From positions 248,001 through 312,000 of the forward strand of contig JAOPJZ010000003.1 in NCBI GenBank assembly GCA_025517525.1: DNA of 64,000 nucleotides. The letters are read 5' to 3'. A program made the translations under genes and the position numbers. The stretch's first letter is position 1, and the number at the start of each line of letters is the position of its first letter. Of this stretch, positions 1-9,184 are shown piece after piece. Source of the DNA: Natronosalvus hydrolyticus. Its GTDB lineage: Archaea > Halobacteriota > Halobacteria > Halobacteriales > Natrialbaceae. The notes beneath the pieces are model-generated. The model was not told the DNA's origin, searched no databases, and saw nothing but the letters and a program-made list of their open reading frames with translations.

Positions 1-312
1 AGTGGCAGACGCGAGGACGCTACCGGTAAAGACCCCGAGGATATACAGACCACTCGCGTAGCCGATCAGCGGCGACGGTTCGATGAGGATCCCCTGCATA
101 ATCGCTTCGATTACCAACAACAACGACGGAAACGCCACACCGAGGACGACAGCTGTGCCAACGGGGATCGGACGAATAGTCGCTCGGCGGTACACGAACG
201 CGGTCCCCATAGCCATCACGCCCGCCAGGAGACCGAACCCGAGGATGTTCAACAGGGCGGTATGGGTCCACTCGGAGACGAACGCCGGCGCAACGACGGG
301 AAGCACGTTCAT
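1..312 (-). CDS. Membrane protein, 3' part beyond the window edge
   Basis: Start of a multi-pass membrane protein. The first 104 residues are open to base 1 and contain about three hydrophobic stretches (roughly residues 16-40, 52-75 and 84-104). The ATG at 312 overlaps the TGA of the upstream TrkA-C-domain gene by four bases (ATGA), so the two genes are probably translationally coupled. Haloarchaeal genes paired in this way often both encode membrane proteins with cytoplasmic TrkA-C (RCK-C) domains. Such a domain would lie past the edge, so a role in cation transport is only an inference from the neighbour. Confidence 0.7.
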   Translation of the reverse strand, partial: MNVLPVVAPAFVSEWTHTALLNILGFGLLAGVMAMGTAFVYRRATIRPIPVGTAVVLGVAFPSLLLVIEAIMQGILIEPSPLIGYASGLYILGVFTGSVLASAT

Positions 313-1466
313 CGGGTCACCTCCATCGTTGCCGGACGCCCCCTCGGTCGACCGACATCGACGAGAGCAGCGAGTCGAGTACGGTCGCCAACGATCATCA
401 CGTCGTCACCGTCCTCGAGCGTCGATACCGGCGGTTCGAACACCCATCCGTCGGATTTCGACCTGACGGCGAACGGGAGCAACCCATCAGTCGACTCCAG
501 AGCCCCCAGCGTCTCCGTATCGAGAACGAGTCGGCGGACAGTCTTCCCGGCTCGCTCGAGTTTCGAAACGGCTTCGAACGCATGGGTAGCCCCAGCCGAA
601 ACGACGACGACGCGAGCGCGGTCGGCATCGAGCACAGCACCGGCATCCGTCGTCGGAACGGCGATCGTCAGCCGCCTCCTGGCATCGGCCGTCCTCGTCG
701 AATCCGCCGTACTCAATACCTGTCCGGTTACCGACCCCGTCTCCATCTCGAGACGAACGCGATCGCCCGAGGAGAGACCGCTTGGCAGAAGGGCCGGTAT
801 CGACACCGCTCGCCATCCGTTCGGCACCTGTCTTCCGACGCCTTTTGCCGGGGGCGATCCGGCAATGGTGGCTCGCCCACATGCATCGATCGAGACCGAG
901 ACGGTTTCCAGATCGTGGTGTTGACGGAGTTGTCGTTCGAGCCGAGACTCGAGGGCCAGTAGCGGGAGATCGACCGGCAACCGCCAGACGCCGTTTTCGA
1001 GCGTCTCGCGAAGGGCCGGATCCAGCGGCGGGTAGCCCTCGATGTCTCGGATGTCACCGGCCGACCGAATCGTCACCTGTCCCATCGCATCGACCGAATC
1101 GACCGCTTCCACCGAAAGCGTTCGTCCGCGAACCGTCGGCTGGGCGTTCCCACGAGGAAACTGAGCGGCGAGTCGATCGCCCTGGCTGGTCGCATACAGC
1201 GTCAACAACACGACGATAACGGTCGCAATCGAGAGACGCAACGCGACCGAACTCGCTACCTCGAGAACACTTATGAAATGCCCGAGAACTGCGCCAGCGA
1301 GGACAGCACCGCTGATCACGACGAGTTGGGAGATCGACTGCTTCCCGTAGTATCGGTAGCAAAATCCTACAATCCCGAAAACGAACGCAAGAACCGTCCC
1401 GATGAGGAGCCCATAAGCAATCCCGATGAGCACTTCGACGGGGAGCGTGGTCATCGGACACCCCAT
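309..1466 (-). CDS. Membrane protein with C-terminal TrkA-C (RCK-C)-like domain
   Basis: A 385-residue protein. Three membrane segments lie in the first 95 residues, followed by a long soluble part. The last about 70 residues (EPPVSTLEDGDDVMIVGD and the turn after it) have the pattern of a TrkA-C/RCK-C domain, the ligand-sensing module of potassium channels and transporters. No pore signature is visible, so it may regulate or form part of a cation transporter. The ATG at 1466 is the longest option; an in-frame ATG at 1454 (MTTLPVEV) is equally plausible. It is followed by another membrane gene with an ATGA overlap. The gene is divergent from the HerA-like gene at 1708. Confidence 0.75.
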   Translation of the reverse strand: MGCPMTTLPVEVLIGIAYGLLIGTVLAFVFGIVGFCYRYYGKQSISQLVVISGAVLAGAVLGHFISVLEVASSVALRLSIATVIVVLLTLYATSQGDRLAAQFPRGNAQPTVRGRTLSVEAVDSVDAMGQVTIRSAGDIRDIEGYPPLDPALRETLENGVWRLPVDLPLLALESRLERQLRQHHDLETVSVSIDACGRATIAGSPPAKGVGRQVPNGWRAVSIPALLPSGLSSGDRVRLEMETGSVTGQVLSTADSTRTADARRRLTIAVPTTDAGAVLDADRARVVVVSAGATHAFEAVSKLERAGKTVRRLVLDTETLGALESTDGLLPFAVRSKSDGWVFEPPVSTLEDGDDVMIVGDRTRLAALVDVGRPRGRPATMEVTR

Positions 1467-1707
1467 TGCACCCGAACTCGAGGGTCTCCGTCTGCCGGAC
1501 GGCCTGCTACGAACGCGACAATCTTGCCGATGAGGCCTGTACTGCCGACGAACGCGACGGCAACTCCTTCGGCCCGGCTCGAACGACTGACGAAAGACCG
1601 TTGGTGATCCATACCGTCGTTGTTTCGGTATCGTACTTAAATTTCGAAGCGCTCACTCGAGAGTTCGGCCCCGATTTTTATAGCCCAAAACGTCCCTACC
1701 AAGCGGC

Positions 1708-2817
1708 GTGAAATTCGTTATCGGACGGGGGTCGGATACCAGCGGCGGCCCAGTCGGACATCTCGGCTCGTACAGAGCCCTCGACGGAAGCTTCGGCGCA
1801 GCACTGGGCCTCGACCTGGATGGACCACACGCGATGCTCGTCGTCGGAAAACGTGGCTACGGAAAATCGTTCACGTTGGGTGTCATCGCCGAAGAACTCG
1901 CCCGGTCGGACGGAGTCGCCCCCGTCATCGTCGACCCGATGGGTGTCTTTGCTTCACTCACTGCCACGGTGACTGGTAGACCTTGTGATGACGAAAGCGA
2001 TACCACGGATAGACACACTGACCGCGATCCCGTCCCTGCAACTGTTCTCGAGCGGCCAGCCGTCACCCCTGCTGCCCTCGATCCCCAGTCGTGGTGTGCG
2101 CTCGTCGGCCTCTCGACTGAGAGCGGAGCCGGAAGCCTCCTCTGGCGGGCAGCCCAGCGGGCCTCGACGCTCGAAAAGATGCGGTTGACCATCGACGCCG
2201 CGGATGCGCCCGCTGCCGACAAACGGGTGGCGACGAACCACCTCGATCTGGCCGACTCCTGGGGCGTGTTCGACGCCGATGGGATCGATGCGGATGATCT
2301 GTCCGGCCCCGAAGTAACCGTCGTCGACGTCTCCGGCCTGGATGCTGCGCCGATGAACGCCGTCGTTCGTGGTATCGCCGAATCGCTGTATCGCGCTCGA
2401 ATCGATGGGACCATCGACCGACTGCCGTGGCTCATGATCGACGAGGCCCACACCTTCTTTTCGGGCGTTGCCCAGCCAGCCCTCGAAACGATTCTCACGC
2501 GCGGGCGCGCCCCAGGAGTCAGCCTCGTCTCCGCGACCCAGCGTCCGAGCGCTGTTCCTGCCGTGGGAATCTCCCAGTCCGACGTGATCATCTCGCATCG
2601 ACTCACGTCCCAGGCTGATCTCCAGGCCCTCGAGGCAGCCCAGCCGACGTACATGAACGCCTCGCTGACAGATCGGATGCCCGAGCGGCCGGGGGAAGTC
2701 GTGGTGATCGACGATGCGACGGAGACGATTCACGCCGCACAGGTCCGGTTGCGGGACACGCCCCACGGCGGTGATAGCCCCCGTGCGAGTGAGGTCTCAA
2801 CAGACAGTCCTCGGTGA
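1708..2817 (+). CDS. HerA-like P-loop ATPase
   Basis: A 369-residue ATPase of the HerA/FtsK-related superfamily. The Walker A motif GKRGYGKS is at residues 47-54, Walker B (WLMIDEAH) at 241-248 and the HerA-type sensor SATQRPS at 275-281. The substrate is unknown: HerA relatives translocate DNA, but shorter relatives in secretion or pilus neighbourhoods are uncharacterised. The start is a GTG. A TATA-like stretch (TTTTTATAG) at about 1675-1683 lies 27-30 bases upstream, which fits a leaderless transcript. It precedes the type IV pilus-like gene set on the same strand, but a 172-bp gap with a separate promoter makes co-transcription uncertain. Confidence 0.85.
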   Translation: MKFVIGRGSDTSGGPVGHLGSYRALDGSFGAALGLDLDGPHAMLVVGKRGYGKSFTLGVIAEELARSDGVAPVIVDPMGVFASLTATVTGRPCDDESDTTDRHTDRDPVPATVLERPAVTPAALDPQSWCALVGLSTESGAGSLLWRAAQRASTLEKMRLTIDAADAPAADKRVATNHLDLADSWGVFDADGIDADDLSGPEVTVVDVSGLDAAPMNAVVRGIAESLYRARIDGTIDRLPWLMIDEAHTFFSGVAQPALETILTRGRAPGVSLVSATQRPSAVPAVGISQSDVIISHRLTSQADLQALEAAQPTYMNASLTDRMPERPGEVVVIDDATETIHAAQVRLRDTPHGGDSPRASEVSTDSPR

Positions 2818-2989
2818 ACAGTGGCTATCTCGAGCGACCAGCGACTGATATCGGTTCGTACGAGTTCTGAGACGTTCAGTCGGAAACGGATCGACTCGAG
2901 TATCCCGATAGGTACACGACCCACTACAACGCGTTGGATACAGTCCGCCAGTGTCGAGATTTAAATGCGAATGGGAGCCAAAACGCGAC

Positions 2990-3709
2990 ATGACCGACAT
3001 CGACCGAATCGAACACCGACTGGCCGCCGTCGAGCGGGTCGTCGTCGATGATGAGCAAACCTTCGACGACATCGCCCATCTGGCCGCACTCAGCGACGCG
3101 GTCGAACGTCTCGAAAAGCGTCTCGAAAACCACGAGCGACGAATTGCCGAAATCGACGGAGCGACCCAGTCCGTCGAAGGCTTTGTCAACAACGTCGAGC
3201 GGGTCAACGAAAACGTCGAGCAACAGGCCAACGTCGCTCTCGCAACGGTCGACCGGCTGGAAAAACGGGTCGACGAGCTGTCGGCACACCTCGAAAACGA
3301 CCACAGGAAATCGAACAGAACGTTTGCCACTGAGACCGGGACCAGCGACACTCCGGCCCCGCTCAAGGAAAGTCACGGCGCCGATTCCGAAGCAGACTCG
3401 TCAGAGCGAGGGAACGAAAACTGTTACGAGCCCGGATTGGGGCGCGAAGCGGCCGTCGAGCAAGCGGTCGATGAAATATTCGAGACGGCAACCGATCCTC
3501 GAGCGTCTGGAACGACCAACGACGATGCGGTCGTCGAACCAGCCACGCCCGCGACGAAACCGAAACCCGAAGCGGATCAGTACGCAGTCGACACGCAACT
3601 GGCCGGTGACGCCGGCGTGACCGAAACCGACGACCAGGACGATACCAAACCGACGGAAGAATCGCACGACTCGAACGTGTTCAAACGTGTTCTCTCGAAA
3701 CTGTCGTGA
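2990..3709 (+). CDS. Acidic coiled-coil protein of a pilus-like locus
   Basis: A 239-residue soluble protein. Residues about 5-105 are rich in heptad-like Leu/Val/Ile and charged residues (RLAAVERV, LEKRLENHERR), predicting a long coiled coil. The rest is an acidic, low-complexity tail ending in a short basic-hydrophobic segment (VFKRVLSKLS). It resembles the haloarchaeal coiled-coil family I know as DUF7310, an assignment from memory. The ATG at 2990 is preferred over an upstream in-frame start at 2951 because a TATA-like TTTAAA at about 2960-2965 lies 27 bases before it and would fall inside the longer reading. Its TGA overlaps the GTG of the next gene. It may be an accessory or scaffold of the secretion machine. 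Confidence 0.8.
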   Translation: MTDIDRIEHRLAAVERVVVDDEQTFDDIAHLAALSDAVERLEKRLENHERRIAEIDGATQSVEGFVNNVERVNENVEQQANVALATVDRLEKRVDELSAHLENDHRKSNRTFATETGTSDTPAPLKESHGADSEADSSERGNENCYEPGLGREAAVEQAVDEIFETATDPRASGTTNDDAVVEPATPATKPKPEADQYAVDTQLAGDAGVTETDDQDDTKPTEESHDSNVFKRVLSKLS

Positions 3710-4167
3710 TCAGATACGTTCTCGCCGCGATTCTGGCCGTGTTGTTACTCGCGATGTCGGTCCCGGCAGTCGACTACGCCGCCGGGCAAAACACCGACCG
3801 ACATGCAACGAACGCGATCACCGATATCAATGACGCGGCGGTGTCGCTGCTCGATCACGAGGAAATGCCACCGCCAGGTCATCCCAGCCCACAGCGGGTC
3901 GTCACGATCACGTTGCCCGACGATTCGCTGACCAGTCACTCGCTCAACGCGTTCGAGATCGAACGGGTTAGCGAGGAAAGTAGCGTGGCACGGTACCAGT
4001 ATGGAGGCCGTGCCGTGCGAACGGCGTTCGTTGACGCACCCATCGTCGAAAGCGATGCTCACGCGAACCGGACCGTCGTACTGGAGGGGACCGGTGAACA
4101 AACCCTCGCGCTCACGCTCGAAATGGACGAAAACGACGAGGATCTGATCGTCGTTTCCCGTGTGTGA
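3706..4167 (+). CDS. Small membrane-anchored protein of the pilus-like locus
   Basis: A 153-residue protein with one N-terminal hydrophobic segment (about residues 4-24) and an outward soluble domain, like a pseudopilin or assembly accessory. No class III signal peptide (a basic residue before a Gly/Glu pair) is evident, so it is not an obvious pilin. It starts with GTG inside the stop of the coiled-coil gene (GTGA overlap), so the two are coupled. It resembles the family I recall as DUF7311, found next to PilB/PilC-like genes in haloarchaea. Function unknown. Confidence 0.75.
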   Translation: MIRYVLAAILAVLLLAMSVPAVDYAAGQNTDRHATNAITDINDAAVSLLDHEEMPPPGHPSPQRVVTITLPDDSLTSHSLNAFEIERVSEESSVARYQYGGRAVRTAFVDAPIVESDAHANRTVVLEGTGEQTLALTLEMDENDEDLIVVSRV

Positions 4168-4198
4168 TTTTAAATCAAATAACGAGTCAACAACCGGC

Positions 4199-6133
4199 AT
4201 GTCACAGGACGAGTCCACTCTCGCGGCCATATTCGACGCCGTCGGGCTCGGCTCGCTGGGAAGGAGCGACGACACCGACAGCGGGAGACAGGCGTGTACG
4301 TGTCACCATGAATTCGAGGAGAACACGCTCATCGTCGATGCCGATGACTGCGATGGCAACGCCGAACTCGCCTCTGCGACAGCATGCCGGGAGGCCGTCA
4401 TTGAGTCACTCGAGAATCGCGAAGTCGAGGGAATCGTCGTCCGATCGAACGGCCTCGAATACCGGTACGGCGAAGCGGCACTCTCGCTGCTGGCTGCGGC
4501 GGGCCGATTTATCGATATGATCGGAGATCGGAACGGCCGACTTGCCGACAGCGCGAAGACGGATCCACTCGCCGTCGCCGACGAGTTGCGAACGCGGGCC
4601 GATCCAGTCGCCGATATTGGCTCGAGTTCGGGGCTTCTCAGTGAATCACGGACCATCGACTCCTACAGCGAGATTCTGACACCAACGGTCGGACTCACTA
4701 TCGGCCACTCGTTCGTCGACCGATCTGTCGGTCGGGGCGCACGGTTGCGTGACGTCACCGTGCTCGATACCGGGAGCGAGGCCCGAATTTACGACCGACC
4801 GGATAGCGTCCCCTGTTACACCCTCGACCTCGTCGAAACGGCGTTCTCGACCGCCGAACGAACTATCCTCGTGGCGGGGTACGAAGCGATTGCCGACGGC
4901 AGCGTCGACGGCGATCGGGCGGCCTCTCGAGCGATCGAACACGTTACAGAAGGGACGGTTGACCCGCGCCTGGCCCCTGTGCTGTCGAAACACACCGCCG
5001 GATACGGGGTTTTGGAGGACCTGTTCGCCGACCCGCGAATCAGCGACGTCTACGCGACCGCACCCGTTTCGGAGAATCCGCTTCGGCTCGTCTGTGACGG
5101 TGAGTCGATGGCGACGAACGTTCACCTCACGGACGACGGCGCGCAGTCGCTGGCCTCGAGGATTCGCCGAACGAGCGGTCGTGCGTTCTCTCGAGCGAAT
5201 CCGACGGTGGACGCGACGGTCGATCTCGGCAACGGCACCGGGATTCGAATCGCCGGGGTGAGCGATCCCGTCGCCGACGGGGTTGCGTTCGCGTTCCGCG
5301 AACGGGCTGACGACCAGTTTACCCTCCCCGGCCTGGTTGCGAACCGGACGATGACGCCCGAAGTGGCGGCGTTTCTCTCCGTCGCCATCGAACGCAACGC
5401 AGCGGCGCTGATCGCCGGAACGCGAGGGGCAGGAAAGACCACATTGCTCGGAACCCTGCTGTACGAACTCACACCCGATACGCGGACGGTCGTCATCGAA
5501 GACACGCCAGAACTGCCCGTCCGTCCGTTGCAGGGAGTCGACCGCGACGTACAGGCGTTACGAACGGGCAGCCAGGACGGACCGGAGATCACCCCCGCGC
5601 AAGCACTGCGGACGGCGTTGCGCCTCGGCGATGGCGCACTGGTCGTCGGCGAGATCCGTGGTGAGGAGGCCCGGGTTCTCTACGAGGCAATGCGAGTCGG
5701 AGCGAACGCCAACGCCGTACTCGGAACGATCCACGGTGACGGGGCGGATGACGTGTACGAGCGCGTGGTCTCTGACCTACAGGTGGAGCCGTCTTCGTTC
5801 GGTGTGACCGACCTCGTTGTGACAACACAGTCGTACCAGACACCCGACGGAAAGAAACGTCGCCTGGCACGAATCGAAGAGGTACTCGGGAGTGGCGACG
5901 ACATCTGGTTCGAGCCGCTGTACGAGATGGCCGGGGATCAGGCGGCACCGACGGGGCGAATTGACCGCGGCGAGAGCCACCTCGTTGAACAACTAACTGG
6001 CCCCACCGAAGCGTACGCCGATATCCGCTCGGCCATCGACAGTCGCACACGGGTGATGGAATCGCTCGCTACTGACGGCCGAACGAGTCCACAGGAAGTC
6101 GCCTCAGCGTACGCACAGCACAGACTCGAGTAA
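4199..6133 (+). CDS. Type II/IV secretion system ATPase, PilB/archaellum-like
   Basis: The motor ATPase of a type IV pilus-like machine, 644 residues. After a variable, Cys-containing N-terminus comes the conserved N2-type domain (about 260-370). The Walker A motif (GTRGAGKTT) lies near residues 407-415, the Walker B region (ALVVGEIRGEE) near 480-490 and the His box (GTIHGDG) near 509-515. The ATG at 4199 is chosen over an upstream in-frame start at 4160 because a TATA-like TTTTAAATC at about 4168-4176 lies 27 bases upstream. It is followed after 3 bases by the platform gene. It probably powers assembly of a pilus or pseudopilus whose subunits are encoded elsewhere. Confidence 0.93.
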   Translation: MSQDESTLAAIFDAVGLGSLGRSDDTDSGRQACTCHHEFEENTLIVDADDCDGNAELASATACREAVIESLENREVEGIVVRSNGLEYRYGEAALSLLAAAGRFIDMIGDRNGRLADSAKTDPLAVADELRTRADPVADIGSSSGLLSESRTIDSYSEILTPTVGLTIGHSFVDRSVGRGARLRDVTVLDTGSEARIYDRPDSVPCYTLDLVETAFSTAERTILVAGYEAIADGSVDGDRAASRAIEHVTEGTVDPRLAPVLSKHTAGYGVLEDLFADPRISDVYATAPVSENPLRLVCDGESMATNVHLTDDGAQSLASRIRRTSGRAFSRANPTVDATVDLGNGTGIRIAGVSDPVADGVAFAFRERADDQFTLPGLVANRTMTPEVAAFLSVAIERNAAALIAGTRGAGKTTLLGTLLYELTPDTRTVVIEDTPELPVRPLQGVDRDVQALRTGSQDGPEITPAQALRTALRLGDGALVVGEIRGEEARVLYEAMRVGANANAVLGTIHGDGADDVYERVVSDLQVEPSSFGVTDLVVTTQSYQTPDGKKRRLARIEEVLGSGDDIWFEPLYEMAGDQAAPTGRIDRGESHLVEQLTGPTEAYADIRSAIDSRTRVMESLATDGRTSPQEVASAYAQHRLE

Positions 6134-6136
6134 TAC

Positions 6137-7849
6137 ATGCAGGCACTCACATCAGCAGTCCGGACGCTTGCAGGGTGGTACCCCACCGACGTCTCGGCGA
6201 GCGACGACCTGGCCGACTCGCTCGAGTTCATCGAGTCGTCGATCGAACCCGAAACGATCGTCAAAGCGGGGTATACGGCGGGCGCACTTTCGATGCCGTT
6301 GCTGGTTCCGCTGGTGTTCACACCGTTGCAGTGGTACGTGGTCCCGCTCGTGATGCTGGTGGTCGCACTTGGCGTCGTCCACAGCGTTCACACCGCCCCA
6401 CACGTGCTTGCGGCACTTCGCCGGACGGAGGCACTCGGAGACACGCCAAATCTCATCGGGAGAGCCGTCCTCAGAATGGGGATCCAGCCGTCGACGGAAA
6501 ACGCCATCCGGTTCGCCGCCGATACCGGACAGGGACCGCTTGCCAGCAGTCTCTCGAGCCACATCGACCGGGCGATGGGGACGCCCAGATCCGGCCTCCT
6601 GACGTTCGCCGAGGAGTGGGCCGAGTGGTTCCCGGCGCTCCGTCGCTCGAGCTATCTGCTTTCGACCGCACAGGACGCGCCCGCGGGTGAGCGAACCCGG
6701 ACGTTGGATCGGGCGCTGACGGCAATCTTACACGGGACAGAAGACCAGATGGCAGCGTTTACGAACGCGATTCGAGGGCCAACGACGGCCCTTTACGCGT
6801 TCGGTATCTTGCTCCCGCTTGCGCTCGTCGCCCTTGTTCCGGCGGCCGCTATCGTCGAATACCCCGTCGATATCTGGTTGTTCATCGCCGTCTACAACGT
6901 CCTCTTGCCCCTCGTCATCGTCGTAGCGAGCATCTGGTTGCTCGTACGCCGACCCGTCGCGTTTCCCCCACCATCGGTTCCGCACGACCATCCGGATATC
7001 CCCGATCAGCTTTGGTTCAGACTGACGTGGGGGCTCGCCGCCGGTGTTGTGGCCTCCGTTCTCACCGCACTACTCGGCCCCTCGTATCTCGCACCGATTG
7101 CGGCGATTGGAATGGGCCTCGGCGTAACGCTCCTGGCCCTCTTTCGCCCGATAATGATGGTCCGAAACAACGTCCGGGACGTCGAAGAACATCTGGTCGA
7201 CGCGCTCTACCTCGTGGGCCGGCAAGTGACCGAGGGACAGGCCGTCGAGGCGGCCATCGAACTCGCAGCCGACCGCGTCCCTGCCGAAACTGGCGACGTG
7301 TTCGAGGCCGCCAGTGGCGTCCAACAACGGCTCCACATCGGCGTCCAGGGGGCGTTTCTCGGCGACTACGGGGCACTTCGGGACGTCCCGAGCGCTCGAG
7401 CGCGAGGCATGGCCCGACTGCTCGCCATCGCCGCTGACGAGGGGCGACCGGCCGGCCGGGCCATCGTCGAGATGGCCGACCACCTCGAGGAGCTACAGGA
7501 GGTCGAACGGGAAACGCGCCGACAGCTAACGATGGTCACCGGTACGCTCGAGAACACGGCCTCGTATTTCGGCCCGCTGATCGCCGGGTCGACGGTCGCC
7601 CTCGCCGGCTTGATGGCCGAACACGTCATCGAGGACGAAACGATTGCCGAGGAGATGTTGGCGGTTGATTCCTTGGGAACCGTTGTTGGCGTCTACGTAC
7701 TCACCCTCTGTCTGTTGTTGACGCCGCTATCACTGGCGCTTCGACACGGCCTCGACCGCGCACTCATCGGGTATAACGTCGGTCGGTCGCTCGTGTTCGC
7801 CACGCCAATTTACATCGTCGCTGTCGGCCTGGTCGATCTACTCATTTAA
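6137..7849 (+). CDS. Type II secretion system F family platform protein (PilC/TadC-like)
   Basis: A 570-residue inner-membrane platform partner of the preceding ATPase. There are two membrane segments near residues 50-95, pairs near 215-265 and 295-335, and C-terminal segments near 470-490, 520-540 and 550-570. Between them are two T2SSF-type cytoplasmic domains (about 110-200 and 345-455), the second with the typical GRQVTEGQAVEAAIE stretch. It begins three bases after the ATPase stop, a standard pilB-pilC arrangement. The platform anchors the ATPase and the growing filament in the membrane. Confidence 0.92.
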   Translation: MQALTSAVRTLAGWYPTDVSASDDLADSLEFIESSIEPETIVKAGYTAGALSMPLLVPLVFTPLQWYVVPLVMLVVALGVVHSVHTAPHVLAALRRTEALGDTPNLIGRAVLRMGIQPSTENAIRFAADTGQGPLASSLSSHIDRAMGTPRSGLLTFAEEWAEWFPALRRSSYLLSTAQDAPAGERTRTLDRALTAILHGTEDQMAAFTNAIRGPTTALYAFGILLPLALVALVPAAAIVEYPVDIWLFIAVYNVLLPLVIVVASIWLLVRRPVAFPPPSVPHDHPDIPDQLWFRLTWGLAAGVVASVLTALLGPSYLAPIAAIGMGLGVTLLALFRPIMMVRNNVRDVEEHLVDALYLVGRQVTEGQAVEAAIELAADRVPAETGDVFEAASGVQQRLHIGVQGAFLGDYGALRDVPSARARGMARLLAIAADEGRPAGRAIVEMADHLEELQEVERETRRQLTMVTGTLENTASYFGPLIAGSTVALAGLMAEHVIEDETIAEEMLAVDSLGTVVGVYVLTLCLLLTPLSLALRHGLDRALIGYNVGRSLVFATPIYIVAVGLVDLLI

Positions 7850-7874
7850 GTACGAAAACGAGACCAGTTCGGGT

Positions 7875-8471
7875 ATGGATTGGGAGGCCCCGGTCGATGC
7901 CTGGTACGTCTGGATGGCCGTCGCGATCGTCAGTTTCGCCATCGCCGGGGTCGCACTTGGCGTCCCATCCGGACCGCCACCGGATGCGAATCAGGCGGCA
8001 AACACCATCGACAGGGTCGCCGGGAGTAACTACCAGGCAAGCGGGAGCTACGCACACGACGCCGAATCCGTGAAAATTGATGCGAAGACGATTACGCTCA
8101 GAAACGAACACGGGACGGCCCACGCGAGCATCGCGTTCGGTGAAATGATACCTGCCAACGGCGTTGCCGGACTCGAGAACGTAACGTATGGAACGCCGTA
8201 CACAGTCGAATACCGTGACGGTACCCTCCCGCCGGAGCGCGTGTTTCTCGAGGCCGTCGATACGGCATACACGCCGAATCATGAATCGTGGACGACCTCG
8301 AACGGCGAACTCATCGTCCGGATGGTCAGAATCGATGCAGCAGTGCTCGAGGGAGGACGGACATCCAGTTCCATCCGCACCACCGAACCGGGATGGTTGG
8401 CAGACAGGTGGAATGGCCTCCACTACGATAGCGCCCAGGACGAATACTACGTCCTCCTCGTCGCCGCATAG
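7875..8471 (+). CDS. Membrane-anchored protein at the end of the pilus-like operon
   Basis: A 198-residue protein with one N-terminal membrane segment (about residues 10-31, WYVWMAVAIVSFAIAGVALG) and an extracytoplasmic domain. It starts 25 bases after the platform gene and probably belongs to the same operon. I recall a family like this (DUF7283) next to PilC-like genes in haloarchaea, unverified. It lacks a class III signal peptide, so it looks like an accessory or minor pseudopilus-associated protein rather than the main pilin. Function unknown. Confidence 0.75.
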   Translation: MDWEAPVDAWYVWMAVAIVSFAIAGVALGVPSGPPPDANQAANTIDRVAGSNYQASGSYAHDAESVKIDAKTITLRNEHGTAHASIAFGEMIPANGVAGLENVTYGTPYTVEYRDGTLPPERVFLEAVDTAYTPNHESWTTSNGELIVRMVRIDAAVLEGGRTSSSIRTTEPGWLADRWNGLHYDSAQDEYYVLLVAA

Positions 8472-8682
8472 GGCACGGACCGAACCGATTGCCGCTATCG
8501 TCCCAGTGTCGACAATCGTTCACACAGACAGGGCTTATCGGAGGAGTTCATCGTTTCCCAACGAAGAACCGAGATACAACGCCGAAAGCCGGACTTCGGG
8601 ACCCTCGGATGGCTACGATAATCCCTATTAGAGCCTGCGGCGAGTTCGTCACCGATACGATTCTCGGCTCGAGCGAGAGGAG

Positions 8683-9021
8683 TTACCGCTGATAGCGTTT
8701 CACGAGAGTCAGTACTCCGAGCAGGAATAGATAGGTTCCCAGCGCCCCGATACCGGCAGCGAGGACGTATCTTGGGGCGAGAAAGGCACCAAGAATCCCC
8801 ATACCGATGCCCGCGGTGAGGATTGTCGCTTGCACGCGCGGTCGCTCCCACACCGTTCGAACGGTCGTTCGGTACCGGATTGTGAGACTCTCGAATGCCA
8901 GCGTGGCTCCGCAACCGACGGCGAAGGCCCACTTCGAGAGGGACGTCTCGAAGAGGAGTGCAAGCAGGCCGAATACGAAGAGTGCGACGAGTGCGAGCAA
9001 GCCGTCGCGGATAGCTCCCAT
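8683..9021 (-). CDS. Small hydrophobic membrane protein
   Basis: A 112-residue protein, mostly hydrophobic, with about four membrane segments (residues 5-25, 30-48, 63-80 and 85-105) and a basic C-terminus (LVKRYQR). The ATG at 9021 gives a protein starting just before the first segment. A longer in-frame reading from 9210 would overlap thrB and adds a Cys- and Arg-containing stretch unlike a membrane protein, so it was not used. It is convergent with the pilus-like operon. No family recognised. Confidence 0.6.
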   Translation of the reverse strand: MGAIRDGLLALVALFVFGLLALLFETSLSKWAFAVGCGATLAFESLTIRYRTTVRTVWERPRVQATILTAGIGMGILGAFLAPRYVLAAGIGALGTYLFLLGVLTLVKRYQR

Positions 9022-9184
9022 GGCAGGTAATAGGGGGTTGCTGTCCCAATGTAGCACCGATTCCCTCATTAGGATTGGTAACTGCCGATACCGGTTCACT
9101 ACGTTCGAACAGAGAGTGTCACACTCGAGTTCGGCACCATACCCGAACGTAGGCGCCATCGCGACCGTGAGACCCGGGTCCGTA

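Noticed and set aside
8485..8516. Weak dyad (CGATTG and CAATCG) after the pilus-like operon, considered as a terminator or another palindromic element
   Set aside because: Arms are only six to seven bases and share no arm sequence with the element families; it could be chance.
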